From: Sporopachydermia quercuum
Lineage: Eukaryota; Ascomycota; Sporopachydermiomycetes; Sporopachydermiales; Sporopachydermiaceae
Length of the DNA: 64,000 nt
Direction of reading: 5' to 3'
Assembly (NCBI GenBank): GCA_001599295.1
Contig: BCGN01000004.1
Span: 992,346-1,056,345 of the forward strand
In this document: positions 9,911 through 20,500 of the stretch, one piece after another
Numbering within the stretch: position 1 is the stretch's first letter
Layout of the letters: the number at the start of each line of letters is the position of its first letter
Notes under the pieces: generated by a model
Database searches by the model: none
The model's input: the letters and a program-made list of their open reading frames with translations, nothing else
Told to the model about the DNA's origin: nothing
Program-made: the position numbers and the translations under genes

Positions 9911-11979
9911 TTTGAATTGATACTAATGTCACGTTGAAAGAGATATCAAATACAAGGCAATCTAAAAGTACGTTAGTTTAACTGGTTTCAAGCTTTATGG
10001 CCGAGACCCTCGCTTATAGTGTTCATTTGATAGTGTGCCTTTCGCTCATTGATAGTTCTATTGACGGAACCAAATCATATGTCTAATCAGACCTGTGCGA
10101 GATGAAACTTTTCCAAACATTCATGACGAATTGTTTTGCCGAATATCAAATAAATAATCAATACATACAGTAGAAGTAGCAATAACGAAATGCTACAAAC
10201 CTCTCAAAAAGCAAAGAACTTCGCTTGATTAATTTCTTTCCAAAGAAGTTCTATTTAACTCACTTCAGTCCAGTCTGACTTTATGGAAATGAAAATGACT
10301 CGAGTTTTGCACAATCAACTACGAATCAATTTCGTTTCAAGCCACAACAGCTGGAATATAGCTCTGAGAGTAGAATCAACGAAAAGAAAAACTTATTGTT
10401 TCCCGTAAAGTGTTGATAATCAATGAATTGGTATCACTTCTATCTCCAGATTCTTCGTTCTTTATTACCTCTTCACTAGTATAGCTTCACTATAAACAAT
10501 CGAGAGAGAAGGGAACAAAAAAATTGTATACAGCAAAAAAAATATGGAAATCGATCTCTTAGGGAAAATGTATGAATATGTATAATTAATGTACTGCAAA
10601 GTTAAATTGAAATCCCTTTGAGTAAGTACATGTAAATTAGGGTTAAGGTTGGTGTGTTGGCTGANTGTCTGGAAGGAGATGTGATAAAGAGATCTCGATA
10701 TGTGCTTCTACCAGGGTTACGTGAGAGACAAAAAAGATTGGAATATGTTTGGATTGGTAGGAAAATAATTGAGTGGTGGTGTTGAATGAGGTAATTAAAG
10801 TAATATTGTTTCTTACTATTATATCCAGCTAGCCTGAACTTGTCGTTGTAGTATGAGATAAGTAGGGGAACACTATATGTGCGAAATGTATTTAGCTTAG
10901 CCAGCACCGGGGTTGAAATGTTGGGTCAGAAAAGTCTCTAGGCATCGGAATATGAAATGGTTTGGCATGATAGTGTCTGGCGAGCATATTAATTGGTTGG
11001 ATTATAAAGTGCGTAGTGAATAGAAGAATATATATGGAAAAGCGGTAGAAATAATAATGAGTATGAATGAAAGGAAGTGGGATTATTGGCTTTATTCGCA
11101 ACTTTCTAGTGCTTATACTAGCAGGATTCTTGGGAAACAGCAGTCTATGATGAAGCAGGTATAAGTAAGAGATGAGGACGCAGTGTACGAATAATATATG
11201 CGCGTAGTTGATATTAGTAAAGCTGAACTAGTAAAGCACAAGTTATTGATTTCAAACATCAATATTTGATATATTGGTTGCAGACTTACGTTTCCATCTT
11301 GTTTATGCTTCGATTAGACATAGGATGAGGGAAAACAGATTCGAGAAGCGAAGAGTAGTGTGTTATAAGGCAAGTAATTGTACTATTTTTATATGTACTC
11401 AATACAATAATTATTGGGATAATAGTAGATATTCCATTTGCAGATAAGAATTATAGTATATAAGTAAAAGTAGTNTACATATGCAGGCTTTTAAGAGAAA
11501 AATGAAAATGCTTGTTTTTTCATTTTCATATGTTATTGGAAGACTCCAATATTTTCTCAGCTACTGAAGTTGTGGACTACATCATGTACTGATAATTCCT
11601 CTATCTCTTCCAAGCCCTTTTACCTCTTAGCTAAATTCAAGCAACTAAAAAACATTCACTGGAATAGCAGGGACGTTTGAAATTACCGAACAGTGTTTAG
11701 TATTAATATATTTGATTAAATAATAGTTCTTTTCAAGATCAAATACTCCCCTTCTGTCATACCCTACATATATTATAGTCTCCGTAATTTGAATGCATAT
11801 TAGTGTATAGTTTCCTTAATTCCTAGCAACAGCATATAGGAAAAATATTTCCTGTCGGAGAACGTTNCTTCTGCTATCTCTGATAACAAATAAAAACATC
11901 AGAACCAGTTCATGATAGGTGTGCCTTTTTATTGTGAGATTTAATCCATTATAATAATTGGAACAAATTAAAATCAGTC
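9911..11979. other. Long divergent intergenic region (ADE6 / DUF2462-type gene)
   Basis: About 2.07 kb. Two overlapping minus-strand open frames (10892-11101 and 10602-10907) are the only notable ORFs. They are rich in aromatic residues, carry no recognisable domain, and I do not call them genes. Three ambiguous bases (10665, 11475, 11867) fall here. It contains the ADE6 promoter on the left side. Confidence 0.5.
10296..10301 (+). promoter_or_regulatory. TGACTC element upstream of ADE6 (Bas1/Gcn4 type)
   Basis: TGACTC is the core bound by Bas1 and Gcn4 in front of yeast ADE genes. It lies about 390 bp upstream of the ADE6 ATG. A hexamer is weak evidence on its own; the purine gene context raises plausibility. 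Confidence 0.35.
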
Positions 11980-12339
11980 ATGCCTCAGGGAGCCTTAAAG
12001 GTGAAAAAGCCTCAAGCAAAGAGCAAGAAGTATGTAGAAGATGAATTGCTATTGCTGTTTGTTATGTTCATCTTATCCATTCCATTTACATTTTATTTTA
12101 TTTGATTGAATCATTAACGAAATAGAAATGCCCCAAAGCGAATGGCCCCTAAAAAGATTGCGCCAAAACGAAAAGGTTTGAAAATTGAAGCGAAACTACA
12201 ACAGACACACAGCTCAAAAATTACCAGATCCACAGAGAAATTGATTGCAAGTCGAGTTGGCCATTTAGAATTGATCAAAGGATCAAGAAGGGAAATTGAA
12301 AAGAAGCAAAAGGAGGAACAGCAAAAGAAGAAAAAATAA
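11980..12339 (+). CDS. Small basic DUF2462-type protein, one intron
   Basis: Exon 1 is 11980-12029 and exon 2 is 12126-12339. The intron has a GTATGT donor, an ATTAAC-type branch near 12113 and a TAG acceptor. The 87-residue product begins MPQGALKVKKPQAKSKK, is strongly Lys-rich, and contains the stretch STEKLIASRVGHLELIKGSRRE that I associate with the DUF2462 (UPF0390, Leydig-cell-tumour 10 kDa homologue) family. Lysine richness suggests a nuclear or nucleolar protein; no enzymatic function is known to me. The gene ends in a run of Lys codons and TAA, and a second ORF starts 2 bases later in the -1 frame. See the finding on this pair for the three explanations. Confidence 0.75.
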
Positions 12340-12341
12340 GG

Positions 12342-12635
12342 ATGGTTTTGAAAGTGAAAAGGCTTGGGTTCGTGAAAAACCCCAAGAGTGTGTTAAACAC
12401 TCCTTTTCCAGGATATGATGACCACAGAGAGAAACAGAACCATCAGAATGAAGCAGAACCAATAATTATGGAAGCGCTTTGCAAATACAAGGCTTTAGAT
12501 CCCGTTGAACGTCCACGAAAGAAAGTGAAGAGAAGACGACAAGAAGATTACGAAGAAGCCGACTTCAGGTTCATCAATGATGGAGATCCTTATGACAGTT
12601 TGAACCAAGAAGAAGATGAAGAATACATGGATTAA
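12342..12635 (+). CDS. Small ORF directly behind the DUF2462-type gene, unknown function
   Basis: 97 codons, ATG at 12342, only 2 bases after the TAA of the upstream gene, which leaves no room for its own promoter. The product has a basic N-terminal half, a bipartite basic cluster around RPRKKVKRRR (nuclear localisation-like), and an acidic tail ending EEDEEYMD. I do not recognise a family. It is either the second cistron of a dicistronic mRNA, a C-terminal extension reached by frameshift, or part of one gene if the six-A run at 12331-12336 has the wrong length. Composition (charged, non-random, one long frame) argues it is coding. Confidence 0.5.
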   Translation: MVLKVKRLGFVKNPKSVLNTPFPGYDDHREKQNHQNEAEPIIMEALCKYKALDPVERPRKKVKRRRQEDYEEADFRFINDGDPYDSLNQEEDEEYMD

Positions 12636-12950
12636 GCTTTACTTAATTAATCAAACCCAATCAATTATATAATGATGTCAGAAATGTTTTTGGGCTTGGA
12701 TTAGGATATAGGAGATTGTGGATACATTTGGGCAAAGACGGGAATATTATTTCCTATAGTTTGACGAATTACCCATATTTCAAATTTCACATTGTAACCT
12801 ACGATTTACTAATAGTTAACAATACGATATGGTTTTATTCCACTTCGTTTAGAATCCAATTTAATACACAATATTATGATTATATTATTCCAGTTGTACT
12901 ACTTATTCATGATCATTTTAATAGCTTCTATTTTCAGGTTATATTTTTGA
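12636..12950. other. Short AT-rich region between convergent genes
   Basis: This lies between the ends of the 12.3-kb ORF and the DUF3844-type gene. It is very AT-rich, as expected for facing 3' ends and polyadenylation signals; nothing else was seen. Confidence 0.6.
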
Positions 12951-14219
12951 TTAATTTGTTTTTCCTTTCACAGCTGTTGCTGCACTAAGAACGCCGGGAA
13001 GCACATCAGAATCAATTGACCACATGAACTTTATTGAAAAAGCAAACGCCAAGATCAACACTAAAGTAGTCCAGAACAACAAATTGAAAGGGGCAGAGAT
13101 ATCTAATTTTGAGCAATCAGCCCCTGACCAAGTGGAAGTAAGTGTTGAACCTGCTTTTGTCTTCTCAACAGTTGGTTTACATGAACATGAAAAACAGGTT
13201 TTCTGTGACCAGAGATTGACACAAGATCCGTGGGAAGAGCAGTTATTGGTTGCTTCTTCACATGCTTCCTTAGAGGTGAAACAGGCACCAGAGGAAATAA
13301 AAACAGATGGGGCTTGGTTACTATCACCAAATGAGCTTACTTTTCCAATCTGTGCAACTTCTTCTGTTTCATACACATGGTCTCTTTTTGACTTCTTATC
13401 GCTACCATGGGGAACAGCAATTACCATAATAGGAACATCCTTATGCATTTCTATTATCTTTTTAATGGCTGAAGATACTGTATTTTTTGCTTCCTCATAG
13501 ATATCCGAATTCAAGCCGTGTTTTCTTGCAACGTCCGAAAGACTATCCAATCTCAAAACAATGGTCTCATCGTAGACAGTTGTGCCTGAGGTAGATTGAT
13601 CGAACAAAGCACCAAGAACAACCAAATCATCCTCCACCTTTTGATTATTGTGCTTTTTATTTCCTCTGTTTAAGAATCGATCCACAGATTCTTCTAACTC
13701 ATTGATGAATGATGATCCTTTCTGAGAGATGATATAAAGACCTGAAGGTAGAGCGGAGACAGTTTGTTCCTTACTTTTACTGATCTGTTGAATGAAAGTG
13801 TCTAATAAGTTGTTGAATGCACCAAAACTTGGAGCCTCTGAAATCATGAATGTGGGCTTGTCACTGGGAGCACTTCCCATAAACTCTTCTGGTTTATCAA
13901 TTGAATCCACAAGAATTACAAGGTGTCCATCTGGCTTGGAAGCGAACAATTCTCTACTCTCATCATCCCCATGATGTATCATTTCCATCACAGTTCTATC
14001 TTGTCCTTGGTATCCTAAAACGTGATACTGAGAAACACCTAGCCTATCAGCTAGAACTAGTCTACTCTCATCCGCATGTAAAGATGGGCAATGATTAGAT
14101 TGCCATGTACGTGGATGAATGAAAACAGCTGCTGAATTACTTTTACCGCTAGATGATGTTAACTGAAATGCAGAGCAAACAACAGCGCTAGCTAGCGCTA
14201 ATGTTGCAACAACCTTCAT
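12951..14219 (-). CDS. DUF3844-type ER membrane protein with Cys-rich lumenal module
   Basis: I chose the ATG at 14219 over one at 14330 because it places a classical signal peptide (MKVVATLALASAVVCSA) at the N-terminus. The product is 422 residues. After the signal comes a lumenal region that starts with a divergent extracellular-type fold and no recognised enzyme motif. A compact Cys-rich segment follows (about residues 320-362: ACFTSKEAC, NNCSSHGSC, CFSCSC), with the eight-cysteine, EGF-like pattern that defines fungal DUF3844 proteins. One membrane span comes next (about 376-398) and a short cytosolic tail KGKTN. This is a type I membrane protein, probably of the ER. Function is unknown to me. 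It is convergent with the ORF at 12342. Confidence 0.75.
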   Translation of the reverse strand: MKVVATLALASAVVCSAFQLTSSSGKSNSAAVFIHPRTWQSNHCPSLHADESRLVLADRLGVSQYHVLGYQGQDRTVMEMIHHGDDESRELFASKPDGHLVILVDSIDKPEEFMGSAPSDKPTFMISEAPSFGAFNNLLDTFIQQISKSKEQTVSALPSGLYIISQKGSSFINELEESVDRFLNRGNKKHNNQKVEDDLVVLGALFDQSTSGTTVYDETIVLRLDSLSDVARKHGLNSDIYEEAKNTVSSAIKKIIEMHKDVPIMVIAVPHGSDKKSKRDHVYETEEVAQIGKVSSFGDSNQAPSVFISSGACFTSKEACEEATNNCSSHGSCVNLWSQKTCFSCSCKPTVEKTKAGSTLTSTWSGADCSKLDISAPFNLLFWTTLVLILAFAFSIKFMWSIDSDVLPGVLSAATAVKGKTN

Positions 14220-14983
14220 TTTGAGTATGATCAAATAAACCTTCCAGTTGCTGTGTTTAATAGGAATATCCAACCATCTATCAGATCTTTGAATGTCAAT
14301 TGAAAGGTTCTTACATCTCAAATATTGCACTAATTCATCATCTTTTACTTATCGCTTTGGTAAGTAAGGAGCAGCCATTGAAAGCCCCATACATCAAAGA
14401 GCGCTACACCAGGACACCGCCTAAGCACGTGATATGCTTTTAGATAAATTATTAGATTATATAATCCAAATATGTCACCTACTACTAGGTGACTTATGCT
14501 GCTCATCGGGAAGGGTTTTTTCTGAATATTTTAATATATGTAGTACAGATATATGAAAGCTTTTCTTCGAATGATTAAAGTTCTTCCGGTAGAGTCAAGC
14601 TGAAGACTGGATGCAGTGGTAAAAGGTGGCAATTGGGTACCAAATAGCTGTGCATGCAGAATATCAACAGGGGTTCAACAACATTGACACATTGGCTCGA
14701 TTGGGTTTTGGAGAGGAATCAATAAAGAATCAGATTAACGGTATAGAATACTTTCGCTGCTAGTTAATTCTTGATCATTGAAAACTCTGACAATAACTTA
14801 GTAACTGACGAACAATAGAGAAGATTTGGCATACGCAATTGACATCAGATATTTGAAAGGAAGGCGTGAAAAGGAATAATCAAGCCTACCGTTATTGAAT
14901 CTGAAGTCGGAATTGTTAAGACGTAGTATAAAAGACCTCTTACGTTGGTATTTATTGTTTCTATTCATAGTTATAAAATCTAA
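14220..14983. other. Divergent promoter region (DUF3844-type / GPALPP-type genes)
   Basis: About 760 bp with no credible ORF. It carries the promoters of two genes transcribed away from each other. Confidence 0.6.
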
Positions 14984-15529
14984 ATGTCTGGGATAATAAA
15001 AGGGCCTGTGGTGCCAGAAGAAATCAGCAAAATCCGATTGAATAAAGCGTCTAATCAAAGCGGAGAGACACATGAAAGCCTTTCTTCAGATTTGGACTCG
15101 GACTCGGACTCGGACTCAGATTCTTTTATTGGACCGAAAATACCTAACGAAGGAAGTGATGATGAACTAGCTGCTCAGAAGCGATTGATAGAGCGTTCAA
15201 AAGAAGATGACAAAAAAGTGAGATCAGGAAGAGACGAGTGGATGCTTAACCCACCTAGTCAACTGACGCCAGAAGAAAGAATGGCCCGTATTGATACTAC
15301 CAAGATGAGATCTCGTGCATTTCTGGGGGCTTCTAAGGGTGATATTTATAAGAAAATGAAGACAAGAATAGAAGATGAAAAGAGAGAACAGGAAGCTGAA
15401 AGCGAAGATAGACCAGTTTCTCTTCTTGATTTACACAGGAAGCAACTGGGGACCAATGCAGAACCGACTGAGCTTGAACAGAAATTTTTACAAGGTAAGA
15501 ACATAAGCAACAGGTTTGGCCATGCATAG
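14984..15529 (+). CDS. GPALPP/DUF3752-type protein
   Basis: 181 residues. Two copies of the short motif that gives the family its name are visible: IKGPVVPEE near residue 7 and IGPKIPNE near residue 50. Between them is an Asp-Ser tandem (about residues 36-47, encoded by a GGACTC repeat). The C-terminal half holds the conserved block DEWMLNPPSQLTPEERM ... RSRAFLGASKGD, then a helical charged region and the ending FLQGKNISNRFGHA, all typical of the DUF3752 (GPALPP1) domain. Proteins of this family are nuclear and poorly characterised; some data link them to splicing. No intron is seen. Confidence 0.8.
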   Translation: MSGIIKGPVVPEEISKIRLNKASNQSGETHESLSSDLDSDSDSDSDSFIGPKIPNEGSDDELAAQKRLIERSKEDDKKVRSGRDEWMLNPPSQLTPEERMARIDTTKMRSRAFLGASKGDIYKKMKTRIEDEKREQEAESEDRPVSLLDLHRKQLGTNAEPTELEQKFLQGKNISNRFGHA

Positions 15530-17505
15530 TTACCTGTTTCTGATCCTGTATCGCATCTATTGGCTTCCGAATTCTATAATCGGATACTTCAAACTATTCT
15601 ACTATGTTGCTGAACAAACTCTGAAGGTTCGCCGCATATTCCTTTTTCACCTTTTGAAAAGAAGTCGGAAATTTCCCTAGTCAGCTACAGCAGGTTTGCT
15701 TGGCTGAATTTTTGCGGGTGAACCGACTTTTATCTGTTAGTGAACAGATTTATCGGATCAAAAAGACCTGTCAATTGCACCGAAATAGGAACAGAAGACA
15801 CTAGACCTTAACGGTGTCTGATAACAGGGCAGTGCGTCCTAGAATCTGGACAAATACTGATAACAAACCACTTTCTGNTGCACATGTTCGTATTTTCAGT
15901 CTCTCCTCGGAATAATGAAACGACGGTTATTACTTACAAAGAATGAACAGTCGAACTCGAAAATCTTGTAATGATAACCTTCTAGAATCACTTGGAACTA
16001 TCGATAGATGGTAGGATCCACTTGTATATAATTAATTCCACTGCTGATTTCGTTTGTTCGGACAATCGGCAAACATTATTGCTTAACTTTTGTCAAATGT
16101 AGCTGAACCTAAAATTTTCCCAGCATCTTGTTTCGCTGTCTGAATTTCCTGTCCCCTTTAATTAGGACTTATTCATGTCAGGCAAACTCAATAAGAATTT
16201 TACTATTAATATTCGACGCACTGCAGCTATACTGGACTAGTTTAGTACTACCCTTATCACTGGTTTTCGATCGGTTCCAGCAGTGCATTAATTGCAATAA
16301 CTCATTCTTTCTCTTTTACTTCCTAGGTATGAACTTCAGTTACCTACAGGTTTTCCAGTGCTTACAGTGACTAACGGAGACCCAAAACCTCTATCCCATT
16401 GGACTTGTCCTGATTTTCCTCCCGTACAATGTCCATCCGTACAACTCCGACTTTCCCGACATCTTCGGACAACCCCACATCCCGTGAATCATATTCTCGA
16501 ACACATTCATCCGTACGAAAAAGGCTTCTGTATGTTTGTTCCCGAACTTTACAATCGTTTCAGTACACATTAAAACACGTACGGAAGGGATCCCTTCCCG
16601 ATACTTTCCCCGCTCGGTTCATCAAATAATCAAACTGATTGGAAAAATCTTGCTATTTTATGAGTTACCGTTAAGAGTAAGAGGCAGGATATCACCAATT
16701 TCAAATTCTCGTATGTAGAGTGTTGCTTATAATTTATATTAATATGCGGAGTATCAAGGTCATCCTACAACATAGCATAGCGTAGAGTAGACTTGGATTA
16801 GCCAATGTTCTAATCTATTGCTGTTCGCCCTAAACAAGGCTAAGGCTATATTGTATACCTACCAAGAGGAGCCTCACCATACTGATTTATCTACCTAAAG
16901 TCATGTTCTCCGTTTTCTGACCACATATTACCTATAGATATATCTTTATAACTATGAATGAACTCATCATAGCTCTTTCTTCATTCATTCATTCATTCAC
17001 CATTCTACTAAATCCACAACCATACTGAGGGAATCCTCATAAAATCGCCTCGGACCAGCGAAAACTGAAAATGGCGATGATAGTCCTTCCATTTGCGGTA
17101 AGATTTACGCACTGTACGGGTTCGAATGAACGGAACGGAAATCGTACCGGTAAGTTTCTATCCCACTTTGTCCCGAAAAATCTGAGATTAATTCCTGGAT
17201 TCTCGGGTTTTGCCCTTTTCTTTCTTCTCCTTCTAATTTCCCAGCTTTTTATATACTTTTCCATTATATTTATATACATCTTTTTTATATTGGTAATAAC
17301 AAAAACAGTAGGCTTTGTTGACAGCTTTTTAAGTAAAAATAATTATAATAGGTCATTATAAACTGTGTTGATACTGTTTTTGCGTGATACAAGTTATCAA
17401 ATGTATGTACTATTGGTTCTGTGTTGATACACTCACGAATAACAATTCATACTGTTAGAATCACAATCATTTTATGGTAGCTTTAAAATCTGGAAATTCA
17501 TCAGA
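15530..17505. other. Long 5' region of the Zn2Cys6 gene, no gene recognised
   Basis: About 2 kb. Open frames at 16128-16718 and 17071-17361 lack any family resemblance, and the latter overlaps an equally open antisense frame. The part around 16360-16640 is richer in C and G than its surroundings and holds clustered CCGTAC hexamers and a perfect palindrome (listed separately). A CATT tandem repeat lies near 16980-16999. Confidence 0.5.
16422..16600. promoter_or_regulatory. Cluster of CCGTAC/GTACGG motifs and a CGG-N13-CCG palindrome
   Basis: CCGTAC occurs at 16422, 16437 and 16511, GTACGG at 16579, and again outside this span at 17114. At 16583-16598 lies the perfect palindrome GGAAGGGATCCCTTCC, flanked so that it reads CGG-N13-CCG (16582-16600). 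CGG/CCG half-sites are what Zn2Cys6 dimers bind, and the next gene downstream encodes such a factor, so autoregulation is possible (inference). CATCCGTACA also resembles the HOMOL1/Rap1-type element. Confidence 0.4.
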
Positions 17506-20500
17506 ATGTCTAGTCCCATTGAGCATGAAAAACCAGAAGAGATTGTCAAGGAGTCGAGCCCAATTGATGTTTCTATGGAAAAGGAAGAGACTGTGAAGGA
17601 GAAAGAAGGTGGAGGTAACGATGGCACTGTAGAAGTGAGATCTCCTGCAATTACGGAAGCAGAATTATACTTATCGTCGTCATCTTCTTCCCTTTCACCG
17701 CCACCCTCCTCATTATCATCTCCAATACTTTCATCTCCTGTGAACACAGATATCCCAGCTGACATAGGATTAGACCCAGAGTTAGATCCAGATGAGCAAT
17801 TAAAAGAAACTCCAGAAGCAGCACCAAAGGAAGAGGGAAATCAAGAAGAAGCTCAAAAAAAGGATCTAGAAAACCAAGAAAATCACGAAAAGGAATCTGA
17901 CACGGAGTCTGAAAATAACGAAAAAGTTACACAAGATTCTGAGCCTTCACAGGAAGAAACAGAGAAGAAAGCAAATGACGATAATGAGGAATCGAAAACA
18001 CAGTCAAGCGAGCCTGCTGAAGTATCAGGAGAACCAGCACCAGAAAAAGAACCAGAACCTGCTCCAAGATCTATATCAAAGTTTCCAACTGCTTTTACAC
18101 CAGCTAATAAAAGACCACTGATAATTGAACAGCCTGCTCAGCAACCAACACAAGAACAAGCAGAGACCACTACCACTTCTACCGCTGCCGCTACTGCCAG
18201 TATTCCTGCTGCTACATCATCTGGTGCATCCTCATCTGTTGCATCACCGAATCCTGTTACTGTTTCAATTCAACGTCCCGTGCATGAAGATTCGCCTGGG
18301 AATAAAAGACCCCGGATATTAGTTGCCTGTGATGGATGCCGGCAAAGGAAAGTTCGCTGTGACGGATCACAGCCTACTTGCAGCCGCTGTCTTAAAAGAG
18401 GAGTAACCTGTACCTATACAAGCCGGAAAGCGGTGAGAGCATTACCAAATTCAACAGTTCATGGATTCTCAACCATTAATAACCCTCCGTCAAACGGCAA
18501 GCAAGCTCTGAAACAATCAACACCTTTATCATCATACACAGTGAACACAGTGAATACTCCAACACAGTCAATACCGGTTGTCAACAATGCTGCTACGAAC
18601 GATGTAAGCTCAACATCGGCTCCTCACCTAGCCCAAATTAAACAAACTTATGTGAGAACATTACCATCTGAACCGAAAACTACGGGAGATTCTTCAAGAA
18701 TTCCTTCGGCTGCTGTTTATACTCCTCCTTCTGTTGTTTACCCTGTAGCTAATACAGTGTCGACAGCTCCAAGAGGAACAACGCCAAACTCGGTCTCTTT
18801 GGCTACTATTAGAGCAACAAATGCTATGGTTAATGATAGCAGCAATGCTATTCACAACGGAGGATCGCGGGCACTCTCTTCATCAGCTCCAGCCCCAGGT
18901 GTTAGTTCGGTTCCAGTTCCTGCTACAGGTCCAATTGCTTCCACAGCTCCTTTGACTACACATCAAAGTGGCTCGACACCGGTATCAGCTGGTACAGCCA
19001 TCGGAAGTGCTTACATGTCTGATTACCCATCATCACATAACGTATCAATTTTTGGTATGGCTCCCCGACCTAGCATGGAAAAACTACTATTAATGCAACA
19101 GCTTAGAAAACTTGTAAATACTTCACCAAAGGCCGGTGTTAACTTGAAAAGAAGCGTCTATCGAATGACTCGTGGTAAAGGCTTCAATCAAAACAAATCC
19201 TGCTGGTCATTACCACCAAGAGGTGTTGCTGATCCTTATATCAACGCATATCTCGATAACGTTCACGGGTATCTCCCTATCATCTATAAACCTAGTTTCC
19301 TTTCTGCTTACACTGATGTTTGGCTCTCATCATCATCGAGCTCTATGCCTGTTCCTCTGAACTCAACAGGATCACCATTATTAACAGCTCCTTTAAAGAA
19401 AAAGAACGAGAAAATCGAAAAAGACGAGGAAGACGACTTGTTCTATTGCATTTTGAATCTAGTACTAGCTTTAGGTGCTTTCATTTCTGAAGATTCTGCA
19501 AATGCCATCAACAAATCCTCTCCATTTTATTTATTAGCTGCCAGATTACTTGATTTTGAATTAATGAACAAACAGAGAGCTCCTTCTCTAATGCTAATCC
19601 AAGCATTAACTCTGGCCTCTCAATACCTGTTCATAACTAATGACAACCGAGAAGAATGCTTGACATTTATTCAAATTGCAATCAGTAAATCAATAGCTTT
19701 AGGATTACATTTGAATTCCAATGGCTTGACACCAACCGGTAAAGCTATCATTCTATCTCATGTTGAGCAAATGTTCTCCACAATTGTATGGTGTACGGTC
19801 ACTAATCTTGCAAAAATCATCTCTGGATTCTACTGTCGACCTATTTTCATTAATGAAAGTATAGATGTGTCCGTTGCTACGTTGAGCAAATTAGGATATA
19901 AGCTGGATCTTACAGGCAATGCAGCCGGTGGCCAAGCCCATGTGGTTATGAAAAGATTTGCTGATTTGATTGAGTCAGTTAATAAAGATATTAACTATCT
20001 GCAGGAGAAAGAATATTATGACAAGGATTTGGGCTATTTCTGTAAGCTCATATTGGAATATGAACCGAAATTTGCTGAATTGGAACAACTGACCAAATCA
20101 TCAGTATCTCATAATTATCAAAGGAAGAACATTCTATATATGATTCAGTCTATTAAACTGTTGATTTACAGACCTATATTTCTTTCAAAGTCTGGTCATA
20201 GAAGGAATAGAGCATTAGGAATTCCTCCGTCTTTACTGGCAGCCTGTATGAAGGTTGCAGTGAATGCTTGTATGGCCATGATTCCTGAGAATACCAATAA
20301 AGAGTTCAGCTTCTTAGTAATGCCTTGGCTATCAGTCTATAATAGTTATATTGGATCAATATTAATCTTAGCAACCTTTATGACATTGTCTGAACCAGAA
20401 ATGTTCCGGTTATTGTCAACAGAAATTGATTTACTACAATTATCTGATGGCTGGGATGACGCTATGGTTCATATCAATAACGTGGCAACAGAATTTGCAG

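Noticed and set aside
10602-11101. Two overlapping minus-strand frames (101 and 69 codons), one with MLARHYHAKPFHIPMPRDFSD
   Set aside because: No family recognised, frames disagree, no convincing splice pair to join them, and one frame crosses an ambiguous base. A small spliced mitochondrial protein cannot be fully excluded.
14184-14199. 16-bp perfect palindrome AGCGCTAGCTAGCGCT
   Set aside because: Lies inside the signal peptide codons (Ala-Leu-Ala-Ser-Ala) and is explained by repeated Ala/Ser codons.
12951-14330. Longer start (ATG 14330) for the DUF3844-type protein
   Set aside because: It would bury the signal peptide 37 residues inside the protein; ATG 14219 gives a proper secretory start.
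17037-17361. Overlapping sense and antisense open frames of 96 and 80 codons
   Set aside because: Mutually antisense, hydrophobic low-complexity product, no family resemblance.
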